Source of the DNA: Bacteroidota bacterium | GTDB taxonomy: Bacteria; Bacteroidota; Bacteroidia; Chitinophagales; Saprospiraceae | Reading direction: 5' to 3' | Assembly (NCBI GenBank): GCA_016124585.1 | Contig: WGNL01000006.1 | Coordinates: 1 to 64,000 of the forward strand | DNA length: 64,000 nucleotides | Part shown: positions 41,665 through 50,176 of the stretch, in pieces | Layout: each line of letters starts with the position of its first letter | How positions within the stretch are numbered: the stretch's first letter is position 1 | Translations under genes and position numbers: made by a program | The notes under the pieces: generated by a model | What the model was told of the DNA's origin: nothing | Database searches by the model: none | The model's input: only the letters and a program-made list of their open reading frames with translations

Positions 41665-43212
41665 TCAATGTCGAAAATGCCTCACCCCCGTCATCACCAT
41701 CCCCATCCCATTTGCATCGCAGTAATCCACGCTGTCCTGGTCCTTGATGGAGCCGCCTGGGTGGATGACAGCGTCAATGCCCTCGCCGTGGGCGATTTCC
41801 ACGCAGTCGGGAAACGGGAAAAAGGCATCGCTGGCCATGACTGCACCTTTCAGGTCAAAACCAAAAGATTTGGCCTTGTGAATGGCTTGGCGCAGCGCAT
41901 CCACCCGGTTGGGTTGACCGCAGCCCATGCCGATGAGTTGGCGGTCTTTCACCAAAGCAATTCCATTGGATTTGAGGTGCTTCACGCAGGTGCTGGCGAA
42001 AATCAGGTCGCCGATTTCGGCGTCAGATGGGGCAAGTTTCGTGACTTGCTTGAGGTCGGCGGATGTCTCGCCTTTCAGGTCGGTGTCCTGTTCCACCACA
42101 CCATTCAAGAGGCTGCGGAAAGAACGGGGCAGCACGTAGAAGTCCTTGATTTTCAGTAGGATGCGATTCTTTTTGGAGGATAAATGGGCGAGTGCATCCG
42201 CATCGAAGCCGGGCGCAATCAGCACTTCGTAAAACAGTTGGTCAATCTCCTGTGCAGTCGCCAAATCCACATTTTTATTGCAAACAAAAATACCGCCGAA
42301 GGCGCTCACGTTGTCGCAGGCAAGGGCGGCTTTCCACGCTTCCACGAGCGTTGGGCGGGTCGCCACACCGCAGGCGTTGGTATGCTTCAGAATGGCAAAC
42401 GTCGGGTCGCTGTGCTGGAACTCCCGCATGAGTTGCACGGCGGCGTCCACATCCACGAGGTTGTTGTAGCTGAGTTGCTTACCGTTCAGCACCTCGAACA
42501 TTTCTTCCAAATTCCCATAGAAAACCCCCGATTGGTGCGGGTTTTCGCCATAGCGCAGCACCTCTGATTGATGCAGGCTTTGCTTGAAACTCAGTTCCGC
42601 ATTTCCCCGGTTGAAATAGTTGAAAATGGCCGTATCGTAATGGCTGGACACTTTGAAGCCACGGCGGGCCAATTCCCGGCGGTCTTCGAGGTCGGTGCAG
42701 CCGTCTTTTTGCTGCAAGCAATCCAAAAGGAAAGCGTACTCGTCTTTGCTAGGCACCACGGCCACATCGCCGAAGTTTTTGGCGGCTGCACGGATGAGTG
42801 AGATACCGCCAATGTCAATCTTTTCGATGATTTCGGCCTCGTCCTGCGTCTTGGCCACCGTTTCTTCGAAAGGGTACAAATCCACAATCACAAGGTCAAT
42901 CTCAGGAATATCGTACTTCCGCAACTGCGACTGGTGCGCCTCCTCCCGTATCGCCAAGATGCCGCCAAACACATTGGGGTGCAGCGTTTTCACCCGACCG
43001 TCGAGGATGGAAGGGTAGCCAGTCAGTCCTTCTACCGTCTTCACTGGGACACCAAGGCTTTCGATGAAGGACTGTGTGCCGCCTGTGGAGTAGATGGTCA
43101 CGTTGTGCTTGTGCAATTCGTGAATGATGGGTTCGAGGCCGTCTTTGTAGAATACGGAAATAAGGGCGGACGTGATTTTTTTCGTTTTCACAGTAAATGT
43201 TTTTGCGGCCAT
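41665..43212 (-). CDS. purH: Bifunctional AICAR formyltransferase / IMP cyclohydrolase
   Basis: PurH carries out the last two steps of IMP synthesis. The 515-residue protein has the IMP cyclohydrolase (MGS-like) domain at about 1-200 (STGGTQSFIESLGVPV, TGYPSILDGRVKTLHPNVFGGIL, DLVIVDLYPFEETV, IGGISLIRAAAKN) and the AICAR transformylase domain after it (LRYGENPHQ, ILKHTNACGVA, DNVSAFGGI, and near the end GMGCGQPNRVDA and DAFFPFPD). The last is the usual VIHPGGSIKD end. A start two codons upstream would be TTG; the ATG at 43212 is used. It is monocistronic, with a well-formed promoter. Confidence 0.96.
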   Translation of the reverse strand: MAAKTFTVKTKKITSALISVFYKDGLEPIIHELHKHNVTIYSTGGTQSFIESLGVPVKTVEGLTGYPSILDGRVKTLHPNVFGGILAIREEAHQSQLRKYDIPEIDLVIVDLYPFEETVAKTQDEAEIIEKIDIGGISLIRAAAKNFGDVAVVPSKDEYAFLLDCLQQKDGCTDLEDRRELARRGFKVSSHYDTAIFNYFNRGNAELSFKQSLHQSEVLRYGENPHQSGVFYGNLEEMFEVLNGKQLSYNNLVDVDAAVQLMREFQHSDPTFAILKHTNACGVATRPTLVEAWKAALACDNVSAFGGIFVCNKNVDLATAQEIDQLFYEVLIAPGFDADALAHLSSKKNRILLKIKDFYVLPRSFRSLLNGVVEQDTDLKGETSADLKQVTKLAPSDAEIGDLIFASTCVKHLKSNGIALVKDRQLIGMGCGQPNRVDALRQAIHKAKSFGFDLKGAVMASDAFFPFPDCVEIAHGEGIDAVIHPGGSIKDQDSVDYCDANGMGMVMTGVRHFRH

Positions 43213-43266
43213 TGCCAAAGCCTAAAGCCTGATTTTTATGAAAATGTGGTCGTAAAATTAAGGGCG

Positions 43267-43296
43267 CAAAGGTAGTTCGTTCCGGCAGTTCGGCAA
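43267..43296 (-). promoter_or_regulatory. Putative promoter of purH
   Basis: On the minus strand TTG (complement of 43294-43296), a 19-bp spacer and TACCTTTG (complement of 43267-43274) match the Bacteroidota pattern, 55 bp before the ATG. Confidence 0.6.
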
Positions 43297-43399
43297 ATGA
43301 AAAAGTAGCTGATTATTTACTTGGAAAGGATGAAGTTCAAGTTTTAGAAACCTGACTTTTAGGATAGTTTGGTTAGCCAGCGCTACTTTCAGCCCGTTA

Positions 43400-43586
43400 C
43401 TTTGTACCCATGATAAGTAGCTATGAAAGCTGACAATTGAGTTAGCATCTAGACAAAACGAGAACACGCTCCACCTATTTTTTCCTTCTTTTTTTGACTC
43501 CAGATACCGAGCTGTGAAAACTTTGGGACTATTTCATACAGGATTTCGACGGCCCGCTGGCAACGCTCCCAGCGGGCTGTTTTTTT
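43400..43586 (+). ncRNA. Candidate small RNA upstream of purH (boundaries uncertain)
   Basis: The 430-bp gap 43213-43642 has no plus-strand ORF, yet a strong plus-strand terminator sits at 43552-43586. Upstream, TTACTTTG at about 43398-43405 is a 7/8 match to the -7 element, which would give a transcript of roughly 175 nt. It contains a 6-bp hairpin (GCTGAC-aattga-GTTAGC) and a TGAAA/TTTCA pair before the terminator. No similarity to tmRNA, SRP or RNase P RNA was seen; a 6S-type or other regulatory RNA is possible. The 5' end is a guess. Confidence 0.4.
43552..43586 (+). terminator. Rho-independent terminator without an obvious upstream gene
   Basis: GCCCGCTGG (43552-43560) and CCAGCGGGC (43569-43577) form a perfect GC-rich 9-bp stem with an 8-nt loop, followed by TG and seven T. 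It ends a plus-strand transcript, but the only plus gene upstream (DUF2851) lies beyond purH. Confidence 0.85.
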
Positions 43587-43592
43587 GTCGTG

Positions 43593-43668
43593 TCATTGAT
43601 CATTAGGGTCATTTGTCATTAAGTAAATGCGGTATCAAATGACTAATGACTTCCAATGACCCCCAATG
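43593..43668. repeat. Word-type fold-back that also encodes the end of the HAD protein
   Basis: Left words TCATTGATCATTAGGGTCATTTGTCATT and, inverted, the right words AATGACTAATGAC, CCAATGACC and CCCAATG are imperfectly complementary. The right arm holds the last eight codons and the stop of the HAD gene (minus strand, tail residues ALGVIGSH). Confidence 0.6.
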
Positions 43669-44257
43669 CTGTAAGTTCCTCCCGCAATTTTTCAGGTGAA
43701 TGGAACTGAATGGACTCAATGCCCATCTCCTTTCCAGCTAGCACATTACGAAGATTATCATCTATGAATATGGCCTCCGAAGGCGCCACCTCGTAGCGGT
43801 CAAGTAGGATTTGGTAAAATTCTGGGAAAGGTTTGCGGGTCATTTCCGTTCCGCTGACCACGATACCATCGAACCAATGCAGGAAATCGAATTTCTCCAA
43901 AGCAATCGGAAAAGTCTCCGCCGACCAGTTCGTTAGGGCATAGATTTTATATTTCCCCGAGTCTTTCAGTTCCTTGAAAATATCAACGGTACCTTGGATA
44001 CAATCACCCAGCATCTCTGACCACCGGCCATAATAGGCAGCGATTTCAGTCTGCCATTCAGGGTGTTCATCCAGCAGCAAGTCGGTGGCAGCTTGTAGTG
44101 TCCGGCCTGCGTCCTGCTCTTCGTTCCAGTGCGGGGTGCAGATATTTTCGTAGAAAAATTTTTTGCGCTCGGGATCGTCGAAGATGGTGTCAAAAACATA
44201 GTCCGGATTCCAGTCGATGAGGACGCCACCGAGGTCAAAAATGATGGTATTGTACAT
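43643..44257 (-). CDS. HAD-superfamily hydrolase (phosphatase-like)
   Basis: The 204-residue protein has the HAD motifs: motif I FDLGGVLID (the nucleophile aspartate is in FDLGG; the +2 residue is Gly instead of the usual Asp, as in YihX-type haloacid-dehalogenase-like phosphatases), motif II ALTNWS, a lysine in MTRKPFPEFY, and motif IV AIFIDDNLRNV. A helical cap lies at about 15-90. It should act on small phosphorylated or halogenated compounds. The start is ATG 44257; seven codons before it would need TTG. The C-terminal tail is written in repeat sequence. Confidence 0.87.
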   Translation of the reverse strand: MYNTIIFDLGGVLIDWNPDYVFDTIFDDPERKKFFYENICTPHWNEEQDAGRTLQAATDLLLDEHPEWQTEIAAYYGRWSEMLGDCIQGTVDIFKELKDSGKYKIYALTNWSAETFPIALEKFDFLHWFDGIVVSGTEMTRKPFPEFYQILLDRYEVAPSEAIFIDDNLRNVLAGKEMGIESIQFHSPEKLREELTALGVIGSH

Positions 44258-44313
44258 TAAAATAGTTGCGAGTTTCAAGTTATGGTTTTCGAGTAGGTAG
44301 GAGGTTAAAGCGG

Positions 44314-45699
44314 CTACCCCCGCAGCGCCTCCACTTCCTCTACCGTCTTCGGTACAGGCTTGCCTAAAACCTGATGACCATTCTCTGTAATCAGCACATT
44401 GTCCTCAATGCGGATGCCGCCAAAGCTGCGCCAATCTTGAAGCGCTCCATAGTTGATGAAATCCATGAATTTGCCTTCGCTTTCCCATTGATACATCAGC
44501 TCCGGGATGAAATAGAGGCCCGGCTCTACCGTCAACACAAAACCCGGCTCCAGTTTTCGGCCTAAACGCAGATAGGCCGTACCGAACTGCTCGCTGCGCT
44601 GCACCTCGTCTGAGTAGCCCACGTAGTTTTCCCCCAAATCCTCCATGTCGTGAACGTCCAGTCCAATCATGTGGCCGAGACCATGTGGGAAAAACAGCGC
44701 ATGGGCGCCCTGCGCCACTGCTTCGTCAAGGTCACCCTTCATCAAACCTAGTGATTTCAGGCCTTCGGCCATGCGACGGGCAGTGGCGAGGTGGACTTCC
44801 TTGTAGGTGAAACCGGGCTTAAGGGAAGCGATGGCGCTCACCTCGGCCTCCAACACGATATTGTAAATGTCTTTTTGCCGTTGGGTAAAAACCTTGTCCA
44901 CCGGACAGGTACGGGTCAGGTCGCCAGCGTAGTGCATGGCCGTTTCGGCACCGTGGTCGCCGAGCAGCAATTGGCCACTGCGCAGGGTGTTATGATGGTG
45001 GTGGTTGTGCAGCACTTGACCGTGGATGGACATGATAACTCCGTAAGCCAGCGCCCCGCCCATTCCCGTGGCGATGCCTGCGGCGATGCCCGCTAGTTCC
45101 GCCTCCTTTTTGCCAGCAGCGGCGGCCTTCATCACGGCCACGTGCATGGCCCCGCTGATGTCAACGGCCCGTTCCATCTCGGCTACTTCCTCCGCTGACT
45201 TGTGGGAGCGCTGCGCCACGATAGCCCGAATGAGTGTTTCCGAGGCATTTTCCTTCAGCTTCGCAATGGGCTGCCCGAGCATTTCCGATAGGGAAATCAT
45301 GTTGTCGTGGCGGTAGGGTGGCGTGAAATGTACCGTGCGACCTTGCTCCACTGCCTTTTTCACAAAATCACCCAGCATGTTGAAGGGCAGCGTCTTGCTT
45401 ACGCCAACTTTTTGAGCTTGCTCCGCAATGGTCGGCAGCGGCCCTGTCCACACCACGTCCTCCATCGTCAGTTCGTCGCCGAAGATGATGTCCTCACCTG
45501 CCTCCACGTCCAGTAAGGCGGCTAAGCTGGGCTGGTCAAGGCCAAAGAAGTAAAGGAAATTCGAGTCCTGCCGGAAATGATAGGGATTGGCCCGGTAGTT
45601 CATCGGTGCATCGTTGTTGCCAAGGATGAGGATGAGGCCAGCGCCAACATCTTGGCGGAGGCGCTCACGACGGGCGGTGTAGGTTGCTGCTGAAAACAT
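44314..45699 (-). CDS. Xaa-Pro aminopeptidase (M24B family)
   Basis: The 461-residue protein splits the Xaa-Pro bond at peptide N-termini. An N-terminal creatinase-like domain (about 1-160, with NDAPMNYRANPYHFRQDSNFLYFFG) is followed by the pita-bread fold with the metal ligands visible: aspartates in LLGDHGAE and AGDLTRT, His in HGLGHMIGLDVHD, Glu in LTVEPGLYF and Glu in GGIRIEDN. HNHHHHN lies in the substrate-side loop. The frame is open for 22 more codons through the 45.7-kb repeat; the ATG at 45699 is the natural start. No signal peptide, so it is cytoplasmic. Confidence 0.92.
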   Translation of the reverse strand: MFSAATYTARRERLRQDVGAGLILILGNNDAPMNYRANPYHFRQDSNFLYFFGLDQPSLAALLDVEAGEDIIFGDELTMEDVVWTGPLPTIAEQAQKVGVSKTLPFNMLGDFVKKAVEQGRTVHFTPPYRHDNMISLSEMLGQPIAKLKENASETLIRAIVAQRSHKSAEEVAEMERAVDISGAMHVAVMKAAAAGKKEAELAGIAAGIATGMGGALAYGVIMSIHGQVLHNHHHHNTLRSGQLLLGDHGAETAMHYAGDLTRTCPVDKVFTQRQKDIYNIVLEAEVSAIASLKPGFTYKEVHLATARRMAEGLKSLGLMKGDLDEAVAQGAHALFFPHGLGHMIGLDVHDMEDLGENYVGYSDEVQRSEQFGTAYLRLGRKLEPGFVLTVEPGLYFIPELMYQWESEGKFMDFINYGALQDWRSFGGIRIEDNVLITENGHQVLGKPVPKTVEEVEALRG

Positions 45700-45703
45700 T
45701 TTT

Positions 45704-45778
45704 TTAATGGTGAATTGTAAACGGTGATTGGTGAATGGTAAGCAATTGCCTATTTGACCATTCACCGTTTACCATTAA
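45704..45778. repeat. Word-type fold-back between the M24 peptidase and Dabb genes
   Basis: The left arm (45704-45739) is made of GGTGAA/GGTAAA-type words; the right arm (45757-45778) is its inverse except for two 5-nt blocks present only on the left. It fills the whole 79-bp space from 4 bp before the M24 ATG to the stop of the Dabb gene. Its size and position could stop or slow transcription. Confidence 0.65.
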
Positions 45779-46189
45779 TTAAATTGCATCGATTGAATCA
45801 TAGACCACGACCTTCTCCCACAAATGCTTGTAGTTGTCAACGAAAGCGAGGTGAATCGGGTCAATTTGATAGGCATCTTGTGCGGTGCGGTCCTTGAGGG
45901 TGTTCAGCCAGGAGATGGCGTAGCTGCCGTCGATGACCTCTCGGCTGGTGCCAGCCGGAACGCCGATGTGCCAAGTTTTGATGTGCTTGATTTTGGTGAG
46001 CGTCATCAGGCCTTCCACGAGCTTATCACGGTCGGCTTGGCTGCTGGGGTTTTTCAACCAGAAGAAAACATGGTGTACGAAGATGCTTTTCATTGCCTTG
46101 GGTTTTGAATCTATGTTTTTGGCGACCAACGGCAAAGTGCTTGCTGCGGCTGCGGTTTTGATGAAATTACGACGGGTGGTGTTTTCCAT
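45779..46189 (-). CDS. Dabb-domain (stress-responsive alpha/beta barrel) protein with Tat signal
   Basis: The 136-residue product has a twin-arginine signal (TRRNFIKTAAAAS, about 1-30) and one Dabb domain from about residue 36: VHHVFFWLKNP, a helix ADRDKLVEGLMTL, IKTWHIGVP and SYAISWLNTLKD, ending PIHLAFVDNYKHLWEKVVVYDS. Dabb proteins are small ferredoxin-like barrels of mostly unknown role. Its start is 3 bp after the stop of the T9SS M1 peptidase gene, so they are probably one transcript. Confidence 0.87.
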   Translation of the reverse strand: MENTTRRNFIKTAAAASTLPLVAKNIDSKPKAMKSIFVHHVFFWLKNPSSQADRDKLVEGLMTLTKIKHIKTWHIGVPAGTSREVIDGSYAISWLNTLKDRTAQDAYQIDPIHLAFVDNYKHLWEKVVVYDSIDAI

Positions 46190-46192
46190 TTT

Positions 46193-48658
46193 TTAATTTT
46201 TTATCAATTTTTCCACAGCTTGAAAGCGCCCGCTTTCATCGCTGATTTTAACGAAGTAAACGCCAGTAGGCAAATTGCCTACCTCTAATTTTTGCGCAAG
46301 CAGCCCGCCATTTACTTGTATATTTTGCTGGCGCAACAGGCGGCCAGTCGCATCGAATAATTCCATTTTCACAGGTGAGTTGCTGGTTAGAAGTGCTTGA
46401 ACCGTCACACTTTGCGAAGCAGGATTCGGGAAAATGCTCAAATTGACATTCGCCTTGTTTTTGCCAAAATCCAATACGCCTGTGGCAAGTGGCAAGCTTC
46501 CAGCTGCGAAAGCGTAGTCGCCCGGCAGGAGGCTGTCAATTCGGATGAAACCATTGCCGTCGTTGGCACTCAGTGGTATTTTTTTATAGTAGGGGTATTG
46601 TCCCCAGTTCACTCCGGGACGTGGCCGCCAAACGAGCGTGAGGCTATCTTCGGGCATGGTTGTCAGGTCATGGTCAAGGTCGCCTTCACTGGAACCTTTG
46701 TAAGTGAGCTGCACCTTGGCATTGAAGCCAGGCGGGAGGATGCCGCCGTAGCGCCAGTAATGGTTAGCGGAAATTTGGAGCCCACTGGGGTCAGGGTCGG
46801 CAGGGCCGAGGTAGTGGATGAAGCTGACCAATGCAGAATCGCCCGCTGGTAATGCAATGGCGTTTAGACCGCCCAAATCGCAATAGCTCAGGGCAAAAGT
46901 ACCTGTGTTTTTTATCACCGTCCGGTCTTGGAAGCGGGCTAAATTGAGCTTGTGGTTGTCATTCAGCACTTGCCAAACTGGCTGGAAGGGCACATTGACT
47001 ACCGCCTCGGTGTACTCGCCACTTGCCATAAATTCAGTGGTGTAGGTCTGCCAATTTTCATCGAAAAAAGTAATTTCCATTGGCACGTTCGTGTGCATGT
47101 GCGGAGCGTGGTGGAGTTTCTGCTGAACAAAAAGCCTTGCTTCGTAGCCATTCCCCGCAGGGGTCAGGTGCATGGAATCCAATTCGAAAAGCGAATAGCC
47201 TGGCGCAAAAATCCAATCGTCGAAGAACGAGGTCAAGTCAACGCCCGTATTGGCAGTGAGTTGGTCACGAAATAGTTCGGCATCAACTGACTGGAATTCG
47301 TAGGTGTCGAGGATGGAACGCATGCCCTGCTGGAAGAGCGAGTCGCCGAGGTAGCCCCGGAGGTTGTGCATGGCGGCGGCACCACCATTGTAGGTGTGGG
47401 TGCCATAGGTGTTCTCGTAGGGCAAGCCGGATAGCGGCAAGTAGTCACCGTCGTCAACGTGTGCGTTTTTTACAACATTGTAAAAATTGTTTTTCACTTG
47501 TTGCAAAAATTTCGCTTTGCCGAAGGTGTACTCAAAAAACAGGTGAGCGCTATACTCTGCATTACCTTCTTTGATCCACATGTTGGTAGGGCAACTTAAA
47601 GTTGTGACGTTGCCCCACCAATGGTGCCCCAATTCATGCGCCATCAGTCGGTTCATACCATCGGTTGCCCCACCATCGATGCTGAAATCAGGGAATGCGA
47701 TAAGCGAGGCATGCTCCATAGCTCCTGCAGTCGTGAGTACATAGCCCACTTGTCCCCAGCGATAAGGACCAAACCACGATTCCAGCATGCCCACAGCATC
47801 TGGGAGGTACTGGAAGGAGGTCTTCATTTGTGTGGTATCGCCGGGTTTGCCCAAAAGTAGCATCGGATAGGTACCGTATTGGCCAGTGTATTGCCTGTGA
47901 ATTTCACCGTAGTTGCTGGTGGCAGTGCCAACGAGGTAGGTCGGCAAGGGCAGATTCATCCGGTAGCGGCGCAGCAGGGTGTCACCGCCCAGATTGGTCT
48001 CGTCGATAAATTGGCCAATGCCGTAACCCTTCCTCCCTCCGCTGGAAATGACATTAAGGTCGTAAGTTGCACGTTCCACGAAATTGTCGAAGCAAGGGTG
48101 CCAGCTCCGACCAAAATTGTAGGGGTTACTGGAAAGGCCTATGCCGAGGTTGTAGGCGTAGCCATTTTCGAAGACAAAACCACCGAAGCCGCTTGGGTCG
48201 GCGGTCGGTTTTCCGTTGTAAAAAACGGTCAATTCTGACGTGTCGCCAATATTGAGCGAAGCTGGAAGGTGGACATTCAGCAGGGTGTCGTTATAGTCAA
48301 AGGCCAATGCCGCACCGTTTTGTGTTACGGAGTCAACGGTGAGCTTAAGCAAGTCGAGTGGTAGGAAGTCAAGACCATTTTGCTTGGCCGTGAATTTGAT
48401 TTTACAAAAAGCATTGATTTTTTTGCCCCCAAAGTCAGTGACGTCCAAGGTCACGTTGTAGTTCAGAACATCAATGCTGTCACTTCGGGCGTTGCTGCCA
48501 CAGTTCTCCCTCTCGTTTCCCCAGTCGGCGGGGTCCAATTTCATGTGGTAAAAACCGCAGCCATTATATCCAGGGCTGTCCATGTCGATTTGTGCCAAAA
48601 TGCTCGAAGAGGCAAGGGTAATGAGCAGCAAGGAAAACAGGAGTCGGGTTGTAGTCAT
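46193..48658 (-). CDS. Secreted M1-family metallopeptidase with T9SS type A sorting domain
   Basis: The 821-residue protein has a signal peptide (about 1-22), an N-terminal beta-domain, the M1 exopeptidase motif in form GAMEHAS (about 312), the zinc site MAHELGHHWWG (about 332-342) with third ligand in KEGNAEYSAHLFFE, a helical/beta C-terminal half, and a type A sorting domain over the last 80 residues (LSIFPNPASQSVTV ... GRLLRQQNIQ ... LPTGVYFVKI). It should be sent outside by T9SS and cut N-terminal residues from external peptides. GAMEH in place of GAMEN occurs in several secreted relatives. Together with the 10.5-kb lipoprotein it gives two M1 enzymes with different locations. Confidence 0.92.
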   Translation of the reverse strand: MTTTRLLFSLLLITLASSSILAQIDMDSPGYNGCGFYHMKLDPADWGNERENCGSNARSDSIDVLNYNVTLDVTDFGGKKINAFCKIKFTAKQNGLDFLPLDLLKLTVDSVTQNGAALAFDYNDTLLNVHLPASLNIGDTSELTVFYNGKPTADPSGFGGFVFENGYAYNLGIGLSSNPYNFGRSWHPCFDNFVERATYDLNVISSGGRKGYGIGQFIDETNLGGDTLLRRYRMNLPLPTYLVGTATSNYGEIHRQYTGQYGTYPMLLLGKPGDTTQMKTSFQYLPDAVGMLESWFGPYRWGQVGYVLTTAGAMEHASLIAFPDFSIDGGATDGMNRLMAHELGHHWWGNVTTLSCPTNMWIKEGNAEYSAHLFFEYTFGKAKFLQQVKNNFYNVVKNAHVDDGDYLPLSGLPYENTYGTHTYNGGAAAMHNLRGYLGDSLFQQGMRSILDTYEFQSVDAELFRDQLTANTGVDLTSFFDDWIFAPGYSLFELDSMHLTPAGNGYEARLFVQQKLHHAPHMHTNVPMEITFFDENWQTYTTEFMASGEYTEAVVNVPFQPVWQVLNDNHKLNLARFQDRTVIKNTGTFALSYCDLGGLNAIALPAGDSALVSFIHYLGPADPDPSGLQISANHYWRYGGILPPGFNAKVQLTYKGSSEGDLDHDLTTMPEDSLTLVWRPRPGVNWGQYPYYKKIPLSANDGNGFIRIDSLLPGDYAFAAGSLPLATGVLDFGKNKANVNLSIFPNPASQSVTVQALLTSNSPVKMELFDATGRLLRQQNIQVNGGLLAQKLEVGNLPTGVYFVKISDESGRFQAVEKLIKN

Positions 48659-48785
48659 GGCTGTAGTTGTTTTTAGTGGACGGCCAAATTAGGGCGCTAG
48701 GGCGAGGTGGCAAAATTTTATTCATTTTTGCCCCAGACCAGCCAACCGCCCGACAATTTTATGGTTGTTCTCAAAAAATTATCAA

Positions 48786-49775
48786 ATGCAGACCCAAACT
48801 GAAGTTTCCCCACTTGACCTACTCATCATCGGTGCCGGACCCACTGGCCTTGCTATCGCTATCGAAGCGGAAAAGGCAGGGCTGAATTACCTCGTGATTG
48901 AAAAAGGGGTTTTGGTCAATTCCATTTTCCGGTTTCCAGCGAACATGACCTTTTTTTCCACCTCCCTCAACCTCGAAATCGGAAATGTGCCATTTATCTC
49001 TCATGTGGATAAACCCACCCGGAAGGAAGCACTGGAATATTACCGCCGGATCCTCGAAAGCTGGAAGCTGAAGGTAAAAACCTATGAGCCTGTACTTGGA
49101 ATGGAACGCCTTAGCGATGGCATTTACGATGTGAAAACCACGAAAAACAGCTACACTACCCGGCATGTCGCTATTGCCACTGGTTTCTACGATATTCCCC
49201 GCCTGATGAATGTACCCGGCGAAGATTTGCCGAAGGTAAAGCATTTCTACGACGAGGCGCACCCCTACGTTGGGCAAAAAGTGCTCGTGGTGGGCGCCGC
49301 CAATTCCGCTTGTGACGTGGCGCTGGAGACTTTCATGAAAGGTGCGGAGGTAACTATGTGCATACGGGAGGATGGCATTTATGAAAACGTGAAATATTGG
49401 ATTCGCCCAAACATCGAGAACCGTATCAAGGAGGGCAGCATCAAGGCATTTTTTAATTCATTGGTGAAAGAAATCCGCCCACACGAGGTGTTGTTGAACA
49501 CCCCCGATGGAGAAGTGACGCTAGAAAACGATTTCGTGCTGGCGATGACGGGCTACCAACCAGACTACGGTTTTTTGGAAACATTGGGCATTGAATTTCA
49601 AGCGGACGAGGCCCGAAAACCGGTGATGAACGAGGAAACTTTTGAATCAAATTTGACGGGCGTTTATCTGGCGGGCGTCGTGCAGGCGGGAATGAACACG
49701 AGCAAACTTTTTATCGAAAATACGAGGCACCATGGGAAGGTGATCGTACGGGGAGTATTGAGAAATCAAGGATAA
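48786..49775 (+). CDS. ypdA: YpdA family bacillithiol-disulfide reductase (putative)
   Basis: The 329-residue FAD/NADPH protein has the FAD motif GAGPTG (16-21), the YpdA-typical early block FRFPANMTFFSTSLNLEIG, the NADPH motif VVGAANSACDVALE and a late LAGVVQAGMNTSKLFIENTRHHG. Known YpdA enzymes reduce bacillithiol disulfide with NADPH. They lack the CxxC of thioredoxin reductases, and none is seen here. The assignment implies that the cell makes bacillithiol, whose synthesis genes are not in the window. The ATG at 48786 is preferred over an upstream non-ATG start. Its last 10 bases overlap the HNH gene on the other strand. Confidence 0.86.
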   Translation: MQTQTEVSPLDLLIIGAGPTGLAIAIEAEKAGLNYLVIEKGVLVNSIFRFPANMTFFSTSLNLEIGNVPFISHVDKPTRKEALEYYRRILESWKLKVKTYEPVLGMERLSDGIYDVKTTKNSYTTRHVAIATGFYDIPRLMNVPGEDLPKVKHFYDEAHPYVGQKVLVVGAANSACDVALETFMKGAEVTMCIREDGIYENVKYWIRPNIENRIKEGSIKAFFNSLVKEIRPHEVLLNTPDGEVTLENDFVLAMTGYQPDYGFLETLGIEFQADEARKPVMNEETFESNLTGVYLAGVVQAGMNTSKLFIENTRHHGKVIVRGVLRNQG

Positions 49776-50176
49776 CGATTGGTTTCCATCAACAAACGTC
49801 GGAGAATGATACGGTCTGGTGCATTTAGTTTTAGCAATTTTATAGTCGCCTCTGCAATTCTAGTTTTTGCTATGATTTCGCCATCATCCAAGCCAAAATG
49901 TAAGTTCCATTCATCCTCCCTTGGGTTGAAAATCGTTGCAATGTCTTTGTATGATTTCAAAAATGTGACCATGTCAGAACTCTTGTGCTGATTGCAATGA
50001 GGGCAAGCATATGCAAGGTTTTCAGGCTCATTTCCTCCACCATGTTTTACGCTGATTATATGGTCTATTTCAAAGGGCAGAAAAGAGTCGTCTTCATGCA
50101 TTCGGCAATATTCGCAGCGAGAGCCTGCACGTTGGACAACTAATCGTCTTAAAGTGAGTGAAACTTGGCGACTCAT
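49766..50176 (-). CDS. HNH endonuclease
   Basis: The 136-residue protein has a complete HNH fold: CEYC (C21, C24), the catalytic pair in EIDHI (D38, H39), N53 in PENLAYACPHCN (zinc C58, C61) and H64. The short helical end (about 85-136) follows. It starts inside the stop of the small gene upstream (ATGA overlap), so both are made together; the same order of a small helical protein plus an HNH nuclease is common in cyanobacteria and other bacteria. The DNA target is unknown, and a toxin-like or mobile-element role is possible. Confidence 0.85.
   Translation of the reverse strand: MSRQVSLTLRRLVVQRAGSRCEYCRMHEDDSFLPFEIDHIISVKHGGGNEPENLAYACPHCNQHKSSDMVTFLKSYKDIATIFNPREDEWNLHFGLDDGEIIAKTRIAEATIKLLKLNAPDRIILRRLLMETNRYP

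Noticed and set aside
45700-45765. 22-residue N-terminal extension of the M24 peptidase
   Set aside because: It is read from repeat words upstream of a natural ATG and does not match the family's N-terminus.
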